A DNA stretch of 64,000 nucleotides, taken from Bacteroides sp. (GTDB lineage: Bacteria; Bacteroidota; Bacteroidia; Bacteroidales; Bacteroidaceae). The position numbers were made by a program, and so were the translations under genes. This document shows, piece after piece, positions 17,423 to 25,507 of the stretch. Numbering within the stretch: position 1 is the first letter of the stretch; every line of letters begins with the position of its first letter. Location: the NCBI GenBank assembly GCA_017472925.1, contig JAFUNS010000002.1, forward strand, positions 18,061 through 82,060, read 5' to 3'. The notes below the pieces were generated by a model. It worked only from the letters and a program-made list of their open reading frames with translations. It was not told where the DNA came from and did not search any database.

Positions 17423-18682
17423 ATGATGAGAAGGATCTTTATTTCACTATGTTTGGCTATAGGAAGTTTTAGCCTATTGCCGGCACAAAACAGCTATTTG
17501 GTTTCCACTAAAGCCACTCAAAAGAGCAGTGGTAGTAATGCAGATTCACCAGAGCATGAATTTATAAATACCTATTTCCGGAATTATAAATTATGCGAAT
17601 GGACGCCAGGTATGAAATTTATGGTTATTCCCGAGCGAAAAGACATGATTATTCCTACTTTTAAAGATGCATCTACCCATAAAGAAGTGAGTAGCGGTGA
17701 CTTGAAATATCAGATATTTGAATATTTAGGTTACGAAGTAACTGATAGAGGTTACATTCATTTTGATTTTCATTGCGAAGGAAAAAGTTATTATCACGAA
17801 ATAAAGAACACCACCCTCGACGAATATTGTGTCAAGCCTAAAGCAGGTATCCCTACACTTGCTTTCTTAGATGATGTAGATGCAGCCAAAGATTTATTGG
17901 AAGGTGCAACACTCTATATGCGGACAACTAAAGTGAGAGTGGATGATCCCAACAGTACATCCGGTTATAGGGAAGTGTCCATCAAGATGAATGAAAAGGT
18001 AAAAGTAACCGCTATTGGTGTAGGTACCCGCTCCTTCCCTGTCAAGATTGTATTTGAAGATAGTAAAGGGAACTCATACTATCAGCCCGTAGCTATCTCT
18101 AAAACAAATTGCGGTATGATAGACGATGATTTCATTATGGAGAATAAGAATAAATTCTTCCCCAACGCATTTAGTTTTACCGATGCCAACATTAAGAATT
18201 CTGATAATCTGATGGCCAGATATGGTAATCGAAGCATCTACTTGAAAAAGAGTGTAGAATGTACTTCGGTCAATGGGAAGAATGTTATTCACCCACGATA
18301 CACTCATTTTAAAATACAAAACATTGAATCGGATGTCAACTCACCATTCCATACCCTTGAAATGAAACATGAGACTGGAGAGATTTACAAAATCAAAGCA
18401 ACTTTCAGACCGACCAATGCAGCAAACACAATTTTACAGGCCGACAATTATTTCGGTGATTTATTTGGTATAGGAAACTTAAAGTCCAAATATCCCGATA
18501 TCAGCAACGAACTTTGGGAACTCATCAGCCAAGGTAAAGTTCGCAAAGGGATGTCTACCGATGAATGTCGCCTTTCATTAGGAGATCCTATCCGAATCCA
18601 TAAAGTAGGTTCTGAAGAGACTTGGTTTTATCAGAAAAAATCATTGGATTTTACCAATAAGAAACTTGTTCGTATTCAATAA
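17423..18682 (+). CDS. secreted protein of unknown function with SmpA/BamE-like tail
   Basis: The frame opens at 17372, but the tandem ATGs at 17423/17426 begin a good signal peptide (MMRRIFISLCLAIGSF, cleavage after LLPAQ), giving 419 residues. I recognise no family over the main part, which is predicted beta-rich and contains repeated KY/FY motifs. The last 50 residues, GKVRKGMSTDECRLSLGDP ... ETWFY, resemble the SmpA/OmlA (BamE) domain, which has a G-M-T/S-x-x-x-V-x-x-x-L-G-x-P core. It sits alone between the metallopeptidase and recA. The similarity in the tail is inference; a role in envelope assembly is only a possibility. Confidence 0.75.
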   Translation: MMRRIFISLCLAIGSFSLLPAQNSYLVSTKATQKSSGSNADSPEHEFINTYFRNYKLCEWTPGMKFMVIPERKDMIIPTFKDASTHKEVSSGDLKYQIFEYLGYEVTDRGYIHFDFHCEGKSYYHEIKNTTLDEYCVKPKAGIPTLAFLDDVDAAKDLLEGATLYMRTTKVRVDDPNSTSGYREVSIKMNEKVKVTAIGVGTRSFPVKIVFEDSKGNSYYQPVAISKTNCGMIDDDFIMENKNKFFPNAFSFTDANIKNSDNLMARYGNRSIYLKKSVECTSVNGKNVIHPRYTHFKIQNIESDVNSPFHTLEMKHETGEIYKIKATFRPTNAANTILQADNYFGDLFGIGNLKSKYPDISNELWELISQGKVRKGMSTDECRLSLGDPIRIHKVGSEETWFYQKKSLDFTNKKLVRIQ

Positions 18683-18699
18683 TACACAAAATATTTCAT

Positions 18700-18707
18700 T
18701 ATCTTTG
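18700..18707 (+). promoter_or_regulatory. -7 promoter element of recA
   Basis: TATCTTTG matches TAnnTTTG. Its final G is the first base of the hairpin that follows, so promoter and hairpin overlap. Confidence 0.55.
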
Positions 18708-18737
18708 TCCGGTAAATGGTAATTACCGGACTTTATT
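18707..18737 (+). terminator. hairpin overlapping the recA promoter
   Basis: GTCCGGTAA (18707-18715) pairs perfectly with TTACCGGAC (18723-18731), followed by TTTATTATT. It can terminate transcripts from the upstream gene. Transcripts from the overlapping promoter would start inside the left arm and could not form it. Confidence 0.65.
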
Positions 18738-18787
18738 ATTAGAACGAATCAGTTATAATAGTATAGCACGAATAAAAACAAAAATCT

Positions 18788-19825
18788 ATGGCAAAAAAAG
18801 ACAATGAACTGGAATTTACTCCAGGAACAGGAAACAGTGAAAAGCTGAAAGCATTGCAAGCAGCAATGGACAAAATTGAAAAGACTTTCGGTAAGGGTTC
18901 AATCATGAAATTAGGTGATGACAATATTCAAGATGTAGAAGTTATCCCTACAGGATCGGTAGCCTTAAATGCAGCATTAGGTGTAGGTGGCTATCCGAAA
19001 GGAAGAATCATCGAAATCTATGGTCCCGAATCGTCTGGTAAAACCACCCTTGCCATTCATGCTATCGCCGAAGCACAAAAAGCTGGAGGCATTGCTGCAT
19101 TCATCGATGCCGAACATGCATTTGATCGTTTCTATGCGGCAAAGTTAGGAGTAGACGTTGACAATCTATGGATATCACAACCCAATAACGGTGAAGAAGC
19201 ATTGGAGATTGCCGAACAACTTATTCGTTCATCGGCAATCGACATTATTGTTATCGACTCTGTAGCCGCTCTTACTCCCAAAGCTGAAATTGAAGGCGAT
19301 ATGGGTGAAAATAAAGTGGGCTTACAAGCACGTTTGATGTCACAGGCCTTGAGAAAATTAACTTCAGCCATCAGTAAAACAAATACAACTTGTATCTTTA
19401 TCAACCAGTTGCGTGAAAAGATTGGTGTTATGTTTGGCAACCCAGAAACAACAACTGGGGGTAATGCATTGAAGTTTTATGCTTCTGTACGCATTGATAT
19501 CCGTCCGAGCCAACCAATTAAAGACGGCGATGTTATTTTAGGTAAACAAACCAAAGTAAAGATTGTAAAGAATAAGGTGGCTCCTCCTTTCCGTCGTGCT
19601 GAATTCGACATTATGTTTGGCGAAGGAATATCACGTTCCGGCGAAATTATCGATTTGGGCGCTGAATATGGTGTTATCAAAAAGAGTGGTTCATGGTACA
19701 GTTATAATGACACTAAATTAGGTCAAGGACGCGACGCTTCCAAGCAAGTGATTCAAGACAATCCTGAATTGGCCGAAGAAATTGAAAATCTGATTTTCCA
19801 AGCTATGAAAGAAAAAGAAAAATAA
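18788..19825 (+). CDS. recA: recombinase RecA
   Basis: A 345-residue RecA. Walker [11 protein letters not shown] is at residues 79-88, Walker [13 protein letters not shown] follows, the L2 region is [19 protein letters not shown], and the C-terminal domain ends in the usual short acidic/basic tail. It coats single-stranded DNA, drives homologous strand exchange and stimulates LexA-type cleavage. It is monocistronic. No E. coli-like or Bacillus-like SOS box was found in the 105 bp upstream. Confidence 0.99.
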   Translation: MAKKDNELEFTPGTGNSEKLKALQAAMDKIEKTFGKGSIMKLGDDNIQDVEVIPTGSVALNAALGVGGYPKGRIIEIYGPESSGKTTLAIHAIAEAQKAGGIAAFIDAEHAFDRFYAAKLGVDVDNLWISQPNNGEEALEIAEQLIRSSAIDIIVIDSVAALTPKAEIEGDMGENKVGLQARLMSQALRKLTSAISKTNTTCIFINQLREKIGVMFGNPETTTGGNALKFYASVRIDIRPSQPIKDGDVILGKQTKVKIVKNKVAPPFRRAEFDIMFGEGISRSGEIIDLGAEYGVIKKSGSWYSYNDTKLGQGRDASKQVIQDNPELAEEIENLIFQAMKEKEK

Positions 19826-19835
19826 AAGAAAAATT

Positions 19836-19873
19836 AAAGGTGGGTGTATCGAAATGTACACCCTCCTTTTTTA
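19836..19873 (+). terminator. terminator of recA with TCGAAATG loop
   Basis: AAAGG-t-GGGTGTA and TACACCC-t-CCTTT form the stem with one mismatch, loop TCGAAATG, then T6. The loop is identical to that of the nadE/hisB terminator. Confidence 0.88.
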
Positions 19874-19882
19874 TAGTATCAA

Positions 19883-20473
19883 TTATTGCTGCTTTTGTAA
19901 TTCAAAACCTAGTTTCATTCCATCAAAAGAAGATGCAAGGCTACTAATAGTAGATGCTGTCGAATTAACTTTAGACGCTGCATTGGTAATAGTCTTCAAT
20001 ACACTCATTAATTTATCTGCATCATAAACAAAACTCATATTATTCCCAAGAGTTACCACATGAGCTGTTGTAGAAATACCCAATTTACCGGTCTTGATAG
20101 TAATGGTTTTAGATTCTGCATCGAATGTATAGGTACCACTGATTGTTTTCTTTTTTATGACATAGGAACAAGTACCATCTTCATTAAATGTGTATTGAAT
20201 AGTATTGATACCTACCTTAGAAAGAATTATTTCTAATTTCTCCTCCACTTTGGCAGAAGCCACTTCACCTCCGGCACTCGCTAACAAATTCTCACTATTA
20301 AACTCACATGCCGGACCTACATACTTCCATGTACCAATCACAGATGTAGCTGTAGTAGCCTTATCCCCTACCACTGTTTTAGCTATCCCTGAAAGAATTG
20401 ATTTCAAATCTTGTGCTCCTGCATTGATTGAAACAGCACAAATTAACGTAATAATACAAACTAACTTTTTCAT
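19883..20473 (-). CDS. DUF4923 lipocalin-like secreted protein
   Basis: A 196-residue protein; the ATG at 20473 starts a standard signal peptide (MKKLVCIITLICAVSIN, cleavage near AGAQ-D) and is preferred to the frame opening at 20494. The core GTWKYVGPACEFNSENLLA, then YTFNEDGTCSYVIKKKTISGTYTF and a run of beta strands match the DUF4923 lipocalin-like family common in Bacteroidales; its ligand and function are unknown. It converges with recA and has its own promoter downstream of nadC. Confidence 0.8.
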   Translation of the reverse strand: MKKLVCIITLICAVSINAGAQDLKSILSGIAKTVVGDKATTATSVIGTWKYVGPACEFNSENLLASAGGEVASAKVEEKLEIILSKVGINTIQYTFNEDGTCSYVIKKKTISGTYTFDAESKTITIKTGKLGISTTAHVVTLGNNMSFVYDADKLMSVLKTITNAASKVNSTASTISSLASSFDGMKLGFELQKQQ

Positions 20474-20491
20474 TTTAAACTCACATTTATA

Positions 20492-20499
20492 CAAAAATA
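20492..20499 (-). promoter_or_regulatory. -7 promoter element of DUF4923 gene
   Basis: On the minus strand TATTTTTG (TAnnTTTG). The same T-run is the tail of the nadC terminator hairpin. Confidence 0.55.
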
Positions 20500-20540
20500 G
20501 GAGTTAGAGGTTATTCCATCAAGAAAAACGACCAACTCCT
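20493..20540 (-). terminator. terminator of nadC fused to next promoter
   Basis: On the minus strand AGGAGTT-GGT and ACC...AACTCCT arms (20499-20505 and 20534-20540) enclose a 28-nt loop, directly followed by ATTTTTG. The stem is moderate and the T-tract doubles as a -7 element. Confidence 0.5.
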
Positions 20541-20562
20541 CCATTTTTAATTCTAAAGACTA

Positions 20563-21414
20563 TCAACAAGCTTTAAAACTCATGTCCATACCCTTTACAG
20601 AATGGGTAAGTGCACCGAATGAAATAAAATCTACACCTGCTTGTGCATAGGGCAACATTGTTTCGTAAGTAATGCCACCAGATGATTCTGTTTCACAACG
20701 TCCAGCTACAATCTCCACCGCCTTCTTGGTATCTTCCGGAGTAAAGTTGTCAAACATGATTCTATCAACGCCTTCATCCAAAGCTTGTTGTAATTCATCA
20801 AAGTTACGAACTTCAAGTTCTATCTTCAGATTTTTACCTTTCGCTTTGCAATATTCCTTGGCACGTGTCACCGCATTATGAATTCCACCCGAAAAATCCA
20901 CATGATTATCTTTCAGCAGAATCATATCAAACAACCCGATTCTATGGTTCTCACCTCCACCAATCTTTACGGCCATTTTTTCGAGGATACGCATACCCGG
21001 AGTTGTTTTACGTGTATCAAGCACACGAGTTTTTGTTCCTTCTATTTTCTTCACATAACGATTGGTCATAGTAGCAATACCACTCATACGTTGCATGATA
21101 TTCAGCATCAGACGCTCTGTTTGTAACAAAGATTGAACTTTACCTTCCACCACCATTGCTATGTCACCCGGCTTCACATGGGTACCGTCTTCTATGAATA
21201 CTTCTACCTTCATAGTAGGATCAAAACGATGGAATACCATTTTTGCTATTTCAATACCAGCCAAAATACCTTCTTCCTTAATAAGCAGTTTTGATTTACC
21301 CATAGCATCGGCAGGAATGCTCGATAAAGTAGTATGGTCGCCATCGCCTATATCTTCCGCAAATGACAAATCAATCAACCTGTCTATCAAGTCCTTTACA
21401 ATCTTTTCATCCAT
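20563..21414 (-). CDS. nadC: nicotinate-nucleotide pyrophosphorylase NadC
   Basis: A 283-residue quinolinate phosphoribosyltransferase that converts quinolinate and PRPP to nicotinate mononucleotide in NAD synthesis. Conserved features are EDIGDGDHTT, RTERLMLNIMQRMSGIAT-like segment (as QTERLMLNIMQ), TRKTTPGMR, KIGGGENHRIGLFDMILLKDNH and the C-terminal SGGIT. The ATG at 21414 is chosen over an upstream frame opening at 21477, which would cross the promoter. It faces rlmH across a short divergent promoter region. nadE lies 6 kb away, but nadA/nadB are not in the window. Confidence 0.96.
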   Translation of the reverse strand: MDEKIVKDLIDRLIDLSFAEDIGDGDHTTLSSIPADAMGKSKLLIKEEGILAGIEIAKMVFHRFDPTMKVEVFIEDGTHVKPGDIAMVVEGKVQSLLQTERLMLNIMQRMSGIATMTNRYVKKIEGTKTRVLDTRKTTPGMRILEKMAVKIGGGENHRIGLFDMILLKDNHVDFSGGIHNAVTRAKEYCKAKGKNLKIELEVRNFDELQQALDEGVDRIMFDNFTPEDTKKAVEIVAGRCETESSGGITYETMLPYAQAGVDFISFGALTHSVKGMDMSFKAC

Positions 21415-21442
21415 ATTCGCTATTTTTTTAAGATTCGATAGG

Positions 21443-21450
21443 CAAAGGTA
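21443..21450 (-). promoter_or_regulatory. -7 promoter element of nadC
   Basis: On the minus strand TACCTTTG (TAnnTTTG), 28 bp before the nadC start. Confidence 0.6.
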
Positions 21451-21461
21451 GTTTTTTTCTG

Positions 21462-21469
21462 TATTTTTG
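21462..21469 (+). promoter_or_regulatory. -7 promoter element of rlmH
   Basis: TATTTTTG (TAnnTTTG), 23 bp before rlmH. It is only 11 bp from the divergent nadC element, so the two promoters overlap. Confidence 0.6.
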
Positions 21470-21492
21470 CAAAGCAAATTAACAAGAAGCTT

Positions 21493-21966
21493 ATGAAATT
21501 CACCTTATTAGTAGTAGGTCGCACAGTAGAAAAGCATTACATTACAGCCATAGACGATTATGTATCACGCACCAAACATTTCATATCATTCGATATGGAA
21601 GTGATTCCTGAGTTGAAAAACACCAAGAATCTAAGTATGGAGCAACAGAAAGAAAAAGAAGGGGAACTGATACTGAAATCCTTGCAGCCTGGTGATGTAG
21701 TGGTATTACTTGATGAACACGGAAAAGAATTTCGCTCCATTGAATTTGCCGATTGGATAGAAAAGAAAATGCATACCGTCAACAAGCGTTTGGTATTCAT
21801 CATCGGCGGGCCTTACGGATTCGCCCCAAAAGTGTACGAAGCCTCGCACGAAAAAATATCACTTTCTAAAATGACGTTCTCACATCAAATGATACGTTTG
21901 ATATTTGTGGAACAATTATATAGAGCAATGACTATCTTGAATAATAATCCTTATCATCACGAATAA
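21493..21966 (+). CDS. rlmH: 23S rRNA m3-pseudouridine-1915 methyltransferase RlmH
   Basis: A 157-residue SPOUT methyltransferase that methylates N3 of pseudouridine 1915 in helix 69 of 23S rRNA. Diagnostic segments are VVLLDEHGKEFRS, the SAM-binding knot FIIGGPYGF, and the C-terminal LSKMTFSHQMIRLIFVEQLYRA with NPYHHE. Its last 35 bases overlap, in the opposite orientation, the end of the next gene. Confidence 0.97.
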   Translation: MKFTLLVVGRTVEKHYITAIDDYVSRTKHFISFDMEVIPELKNTKNLSMEQQKEKEGELILKSLQPGDVVVLLDEHGKEFRSIEFADWIEKKMHTVNKRLVFIIGGPYGFAPKVYEASHEKISLSKMTFSHQMIRLIFVEQLYRAMTILNNNPYHHE

Positions 21967-22948
21967 TTTCCAAATCTACACAAATGGGTAGATGGTCACT
22001 ATATCCACCATGATATTTTATACCATTATAAGTACGATAAGGTTTATCGCCTCCATATTTGTCATCTTCCTCCAATAGATACGGATAACGGATAATCATC
22101 GCTTTATCTTCCGATGTATGGATACGGCTCATACTATCCAAGATATTTGCAGAAACTAAAATTTGGTCAATAATTTCCCAATTTCCCCGATATCGATAAG
22201 TACCCATTGGTTTGTTTTTCAACAAATTGTGTAACCCTGTTTTAGTTAGATTAGACAAAGAGCGACTTTGAGGGCCATCATTGAAATCACCCATTACAAT
22301 AAAGTATGGAGATTCTCTGACTTGCACCAACGAATCAATGGTATTTTGTACAATTTGAGAAGCTAACAAACGATAAGGTTCTGTCTTTCTTGCCCCTCCC
22401 GAGCGCGATGGGAAATGGCATACCAACACATCCAACGTATCACCCGACAACACTTTTCCTGCGACATGGAGTATATCACGTGTAGGCGTTTTCTTCAATA
22501 TCTCCACAGGAACGTGGATGCTTTCTTTTTCTATTATTTTAAATGTACCCCGCTGATATAATAATGCCACATCAATCCCTCGTTCATCGGGCGAATTGGT
22601 CATCACATACCTATAATCGGCTTCGCGTAATGGAGAATATCTTACCAAATCTCTCAGACATGTATCATTTTCCACTTCGCATAACCCTACCAAATCGGGT
22701 ACATATTCGTTGCCAGAAGCAATAATAACCTTAGCTATACTATTCACCTTATCCCTATAACGGTAATAATTCCACCTTCGCATAGCATCAGGTAGAAACT
22801 CATTGTCATTCTTCAACGAATCGTCTTTCGTATCAAATAGATTTTCAACGTTGTAGAACATGACACGAAATGATTCTTGTGCCAATACAACCATAGTTGT
22901 TTGGCACAAGAACAACAATAGAATCAGGCATTTACTTAACTGGTACAT
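21932..22948 (-). CDS. secreted endonuclease/exonuclease/phosphatase family protein
   Basis: A 338-residue protein with a signal peptide (cleavage near VVLAQ-E) and an EEP (DNase I-like) domain. Conserved segments: RVMFYNVENLFD near the start, VGLCEVEND (metal-binding Glu), GIDVALLY, VCHFPSRSGG, VMGDFNDGP (Asp/Asn of the active site), and YSDHLPICVDL (Asp-His). The fold covers nucleases and phosphodiesterases; the substrate is unknown. It starts 17 bp inside the end of pepD and so is probably cotranscribed with it. Its 3' end overlaps rlmH. Confidence 0.85.
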   Translation of the reverse strand: MYQLSKCLILLLFLCQTTMVVLAQESFRVMFYNVENLFDTKDDSLKNDNEFLPDAMRRWNYYRYRDKVNSIAKVIIASGNEYVPDLVGLCEVENDTCLRDLVRYSPLREADYRYVMTNSPDERGIDVALLYQRGTFKIIEKESIHVPVEILKKTPTRDILHVAGKVLSGDTLDVLVCHFPSRSGGARKTEPYRLLASQIVQNTIDSLVQVRESPYFIVMGDFNDGPQSRSLSNLTKTGLHNLLKNKPMGTYRYRGNWEIIDQILVSANILDSMSRIHTSEDKAMIIRYPYLLEEDDKYGGDKPYRTYNGIKYHGGYSDHLPICVDLEIIRDDKDYYSR

Positions 22949-24386
22949 GTATCAGAATATCCAACAAATGGCGCCAGAATTTGTCAACGGTTGGAATCAA
23001 CATGCGTTCGTCGGGTGAATGTACACCTCTTAATGTCGGTCCTGTTGAGAACATATCGAGTGACGGATACTTTTCAAGGAACAATCCACATTCCAAACCG
23101 GCATGAATAGCCTTTACTTTAGGTTCTACTCCAAACAAGCGCTGATAGCTTTCGATAGCTACTTTCAAGATGGGTGATGATGGATTCGGTTTCCAGCCCG
23201 GATAACCATCACCTGTGGTAACGGTAGCGCCTCCTAATTCAAATGCTGAACGAATCATTTCAGACATATCCTTACGGGATGACAAAATAGAGCTACGTTG
23301 GCTGGTTACTATCTTGATTTTACCGTCTACCATCTTTATAGAAGCAAGGTTGGATGAGGTTTCTACCAATCCTTCCATATCCTGACTCCATGCATATACA
23401 CCGTTATGCACAGCATATACCGACTTTAATAATTTATCAACAGTTTCTCTATCAATAGCAGTTGCACAAGCCGACTCAGATGAGAGTTCTGTACGGAGAT
23501 TTGGTTCGGTAACACTGAATTCATTTTCTATTTCAGCGGTATAGATATTCATATCAATGCGCACGGGTTCCTTATCCTTCATTGGCACGGCACAAAGTGC
23601 AGTCGCTTCACGAGGAATGGCATTATGAAGATTACCACCATCAATTTTACATAAATAGAAATCATATTTAGCGTTCAATTGTGAAAGGAATCGGTTGAGC
23701 AATTTATTGGCATTAGCACGATTCTTGTTGATGTCATCTCCTGAATGTCCGCCTGACAGTCCCTTGATAGCTACACTGAAAAAGAAATAATCTTGCGGTG
23801 CCTCAATGGGTTGATAAGTAAATTCTGCAGTAGTATTGGCACCACCTGCACAACCTATAAACAATTCACCTTCGTCTTCTGAGTCAAGATTGATTAGAAT
23901 ATCTCCATCCATAAAACCTTCTTGCAGAGCAAAAGCACCAGTAAGTCCTGTTTCTTCGTCTACTGTAAACAAACACTCTATTGGGCCGTGCTCAATATCT
24001 GTGGCAGCAAGCACCGCCAATTGGGTGGCTACTCCTATCCCATTGTCTGCTCCAAGTGTGGTACCTTTTGCTTTCAGCCATTCACCGTCCACATAGGTTT
24101 CAATAGGATCGTTCAAGAAATCATGTTCTACGTCACTATTCTTTTCGCAAACCATATCAATATGTGATTGTAGAATCACAGTTTTCAGATTCTCTTTTCC
24201 AGGGGTAGCTGGCTTTTTAATCAACACATTACCTGCTTCATCTGTTTTTACTTCCAATTGGTGCTCTTTGGCAAAATCCAACAGATAAGCTCTTATTTTC
24301 TCTTCCTTCTTAGAAGGACGTGGCACTTTACATACTTCGGCAAAGTAATGAAATACCGATGCCGGCTTCAATTCAATGTTTTCCAT
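22932..24386 (-). CDS. pepD: aminoacyl-histidine dipeptidase (peptidase D, M20C)
   Basis: A 484-residue di-zinc peptidase cleaving Xaa-His and other dipeptides. The metal-binding segments are LQSHIDMVCEKN, GTTLGADNGIGVA, FTVDEETGLTGA (catalytic Glu and zinc ligand), LINLDSEDEGE and the C-terminal KAIHAGLECGLF. The dimerisation lid domain lies between. Length is normal. There is no signal peptide, so it acts on imported peptides. The overlapping downstream secreted EEP protein is likely in the same operon. Confidence 0.95.
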   Translation of the reverse strand: MENIELKPASVFHYFAEVCKVPRPSKKEEKIRAYLLDFAKEHQLEVKTDEAGNVLIKKPATPGKENLKTVILQSHIDMVCEKNSDVEHDFLNDPIETYVDGEWLKAKGTTLGADNGIGVATQLAVLAATDIEHGPIECLFTVDEETGLTGAFALQEGFMDGDILINLDSEDEGELFIGCAGGANTTAEFTYQPIEAPQDYFFFSVAIKGLSGGHSGDDINKNRANANKLLNRFLSQLNAKYDFYLCKIDGGNLHNAIPREATALCAVPMKDKEPVRIDMNIYTAEIENEFSVTEPNLRTELSSESACATAIDRETVDKLLKSVYAVHNGVYAWSQDMEGLVETSSNLASIKMVDGKIKIVTSQRSSILSSRKDMSEMIRSAFELGGATVTTGDGYPGWKPNPSSPILKVAIESYQRLFGVEPKVKAIHAGLECGLFLEKYPSLDMFSTGPTLRGVHSPDERMLIPTVDKFWRHLLDILIHVPVK

Positions 24387-24460
24387 ATCTATATTGACAT
24401 TTTATAAAACGTAAAAACGTTTTTTCGTTATTTACTTGTGGTATTATGCAAAAAATACTC

Positions 24461-24468
24461 TATATTTG
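24461..24468 (+). promoter_or_regulatory. promoter of the small membrane protein / OmpH operon
   Basis: TATATTTG (TAnnTTTG), with TTG at 24436-24438 as a loose -33 box; 20 bp before the start codon. Confidence 0.55.
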
Positions 24469-24487
24469 CACCACAAATTTAATAAGA

Positions 24488-24715
24488 ATGCTCGAAACTA
24501 TCTACTTAACCGCGTTAATTGTTGCTATTTGTCTGATTTTATTGTGTATCGGTCTCTTTTTCAACAGAAAATTTCCCAATACTCACGTCAGTGGTAACAA
24601 AGAAATGCGTAAGCGGGGCATTGGTTGCGTTCAATCACAAGACCGCGAAGCCCGAAAGGAGAATCCGCACCGCATTGCGGAGAAAGTGAAGCATGAAGAA
24701 ACAGCTAATAATTAA
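24488..24715 (+). CDS. small inner-membrane protein of unknown function
   Basis: 75 residues from the ATG at 24488, which is right after a promoter (the frame opens upstream at 24446 inside that promoter). One transmembrane helix (LTALIVAICLILLCIGLFF) is followed by a conserved-looking cytoplasmic tail with RKFPNTHVSGNKEMRKRGIGCVQ... and a Lys/Glu-rich end. I do not recognise a named family. It is 23 bp upstream of the OmpH-like gene and has the only visible promoter, so the two are probably cotranscribed and may both serve envelope biogenesis. Confidence 0.75.
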   Translation: MLETIYLTALIVAICLILLCIGLFFNRKFPNTHVSGNKEMRKRGIGCVQSQDREARKENPHRIAEKVKHEETANN

Positions 24716-24738
24716 CAAAAGTAATAACATAAAAAATT

Positions 24739-25338
24739 ATGAAAAAAACAAGTTTCATCGTCAAAGGACTTTTGGCACTTGCCATCGTGTTAGGTTTTAC
24801 ACAATGTGCAAACAACAATGCCGCTACACAATCAGCTCCTGCTGCTGGTAATGGTAACGGAACAAATATGAAGATTGCATACGTGGAAATCGATTCATTG
24901 CTTACCAAGTACAATTTTTGGAATGACCTGAACGAACAAATGATAAAGAAGGAAGAAAACATCCGCACTACATTGAACGAAAAGGGCAAGAAGTTGGAAA
25001 AAGAAGCTCAAGAATTCCAACGTAAGTATGAAAATAACGGTTTTGTTAGTCCTGAACGTGCACAACAAGAATACCAACGCATTCAAAAGCAACAACAAGA
25101 TTTGCAGGAATTGCAACAGAAGTTGACTGAAGAATTGGCCGTTGAAAACCAAAAAAATAGCCTTCAGTTGCGCGACTCTATCAACTCTTTCTTGAAAATC
25201 TATAACGAAAACAAGGGATATGATTTGATCATCAGCAACACAGGTTTCGACAATTTGTTGTATGCTAATCCTGCACATAACATCACCAACGAAATCGTTG
25301 AAGGATTGAACAGTCGTTATACTCCTTCTAACAAGTAA
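24739..25338 (+). CDS. OmpH/Skp-family lipoprotein
   Basis: A 199-residue protein with lipobox FTQC, a short Ala/Asn/Gly linker, then a Skp-like domain starting KIAYVEIDSLLTKYNFW, a long Gln/Glu/Lys coiled coil (about residues 70-145), and a C-terminal strand KGYDLIISNTGFDNLLYA. Skp proteins hold unfolded outer-membrane proteins in the periplasm. Unlike E. coli Skp this copy is predicted to be lipid-anchored. It is followed by a strong terminator. Confidence 0.88.
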   Translation: MKKTSFIVKGLLALAIVLGFTQCANNNAATQSAPAAGNGNGTNMKIAYVEIDSLLTKYNFWNDLNEQMIKKEENIRTTLNEKGKKLEKEAQEFQRKYENNGFVSPERAQQEYQRIQKQQQDLQELQQKLTEELAVENQKNSLQLRDSINSFLKIYNENKGYDLIISNTGFDNLLYANPAHNITNEIVEGLNSRYTPSNK

Positions 25339-25366
25339 GAAAAGTATTTCAAATACATTTTGAGGA

Positions 25367-25417
25367 AACGAAGAATCTGTAAACATCCACGTTTATGCAT
25401 ACAGATTCTTCGTTTTT
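25367..25417 (+). terminator. terminator of the OmpH-like gene
   Basis: A perfect 15-bp stem AACGAAGAATCTGTA / TACAGATTCTTCGTT with further AAAC/GTTT pairing in the loop, followed by TTT. Confidence 0.9.
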
Positions 25418-25467
25418 GCTTTTAATGACATTGTGTAAGCACCATCCACCACCAAACAAAAACCATT

Positions 25468-25503
25468 TTCCTTTGTTTTATACATATACTTAAAACAAAG
25501 GAA
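25468..25503. promoter_or_regulatory. perfect 13-bp inverted repeat before trxA
   Basis: TTCCTTTGTTTTA and TAAAACAAAGGAA flank a 10-bp spacer and end 4 bp before the trxA start codon. No T-run follows in either direction, which argues for an operator or a leader hairpin rather than a terminator. Confidence 0.65.
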
Positions 25504-25507
25504 GATT

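Noticed and set aside
18683-18787. SOS (LexA) box upstream of recA
   Set aside because: No CTGT-N8-ACAG or GAAC-N4-GTTC pattern; the only palindrome is the terminator-like hairpin.
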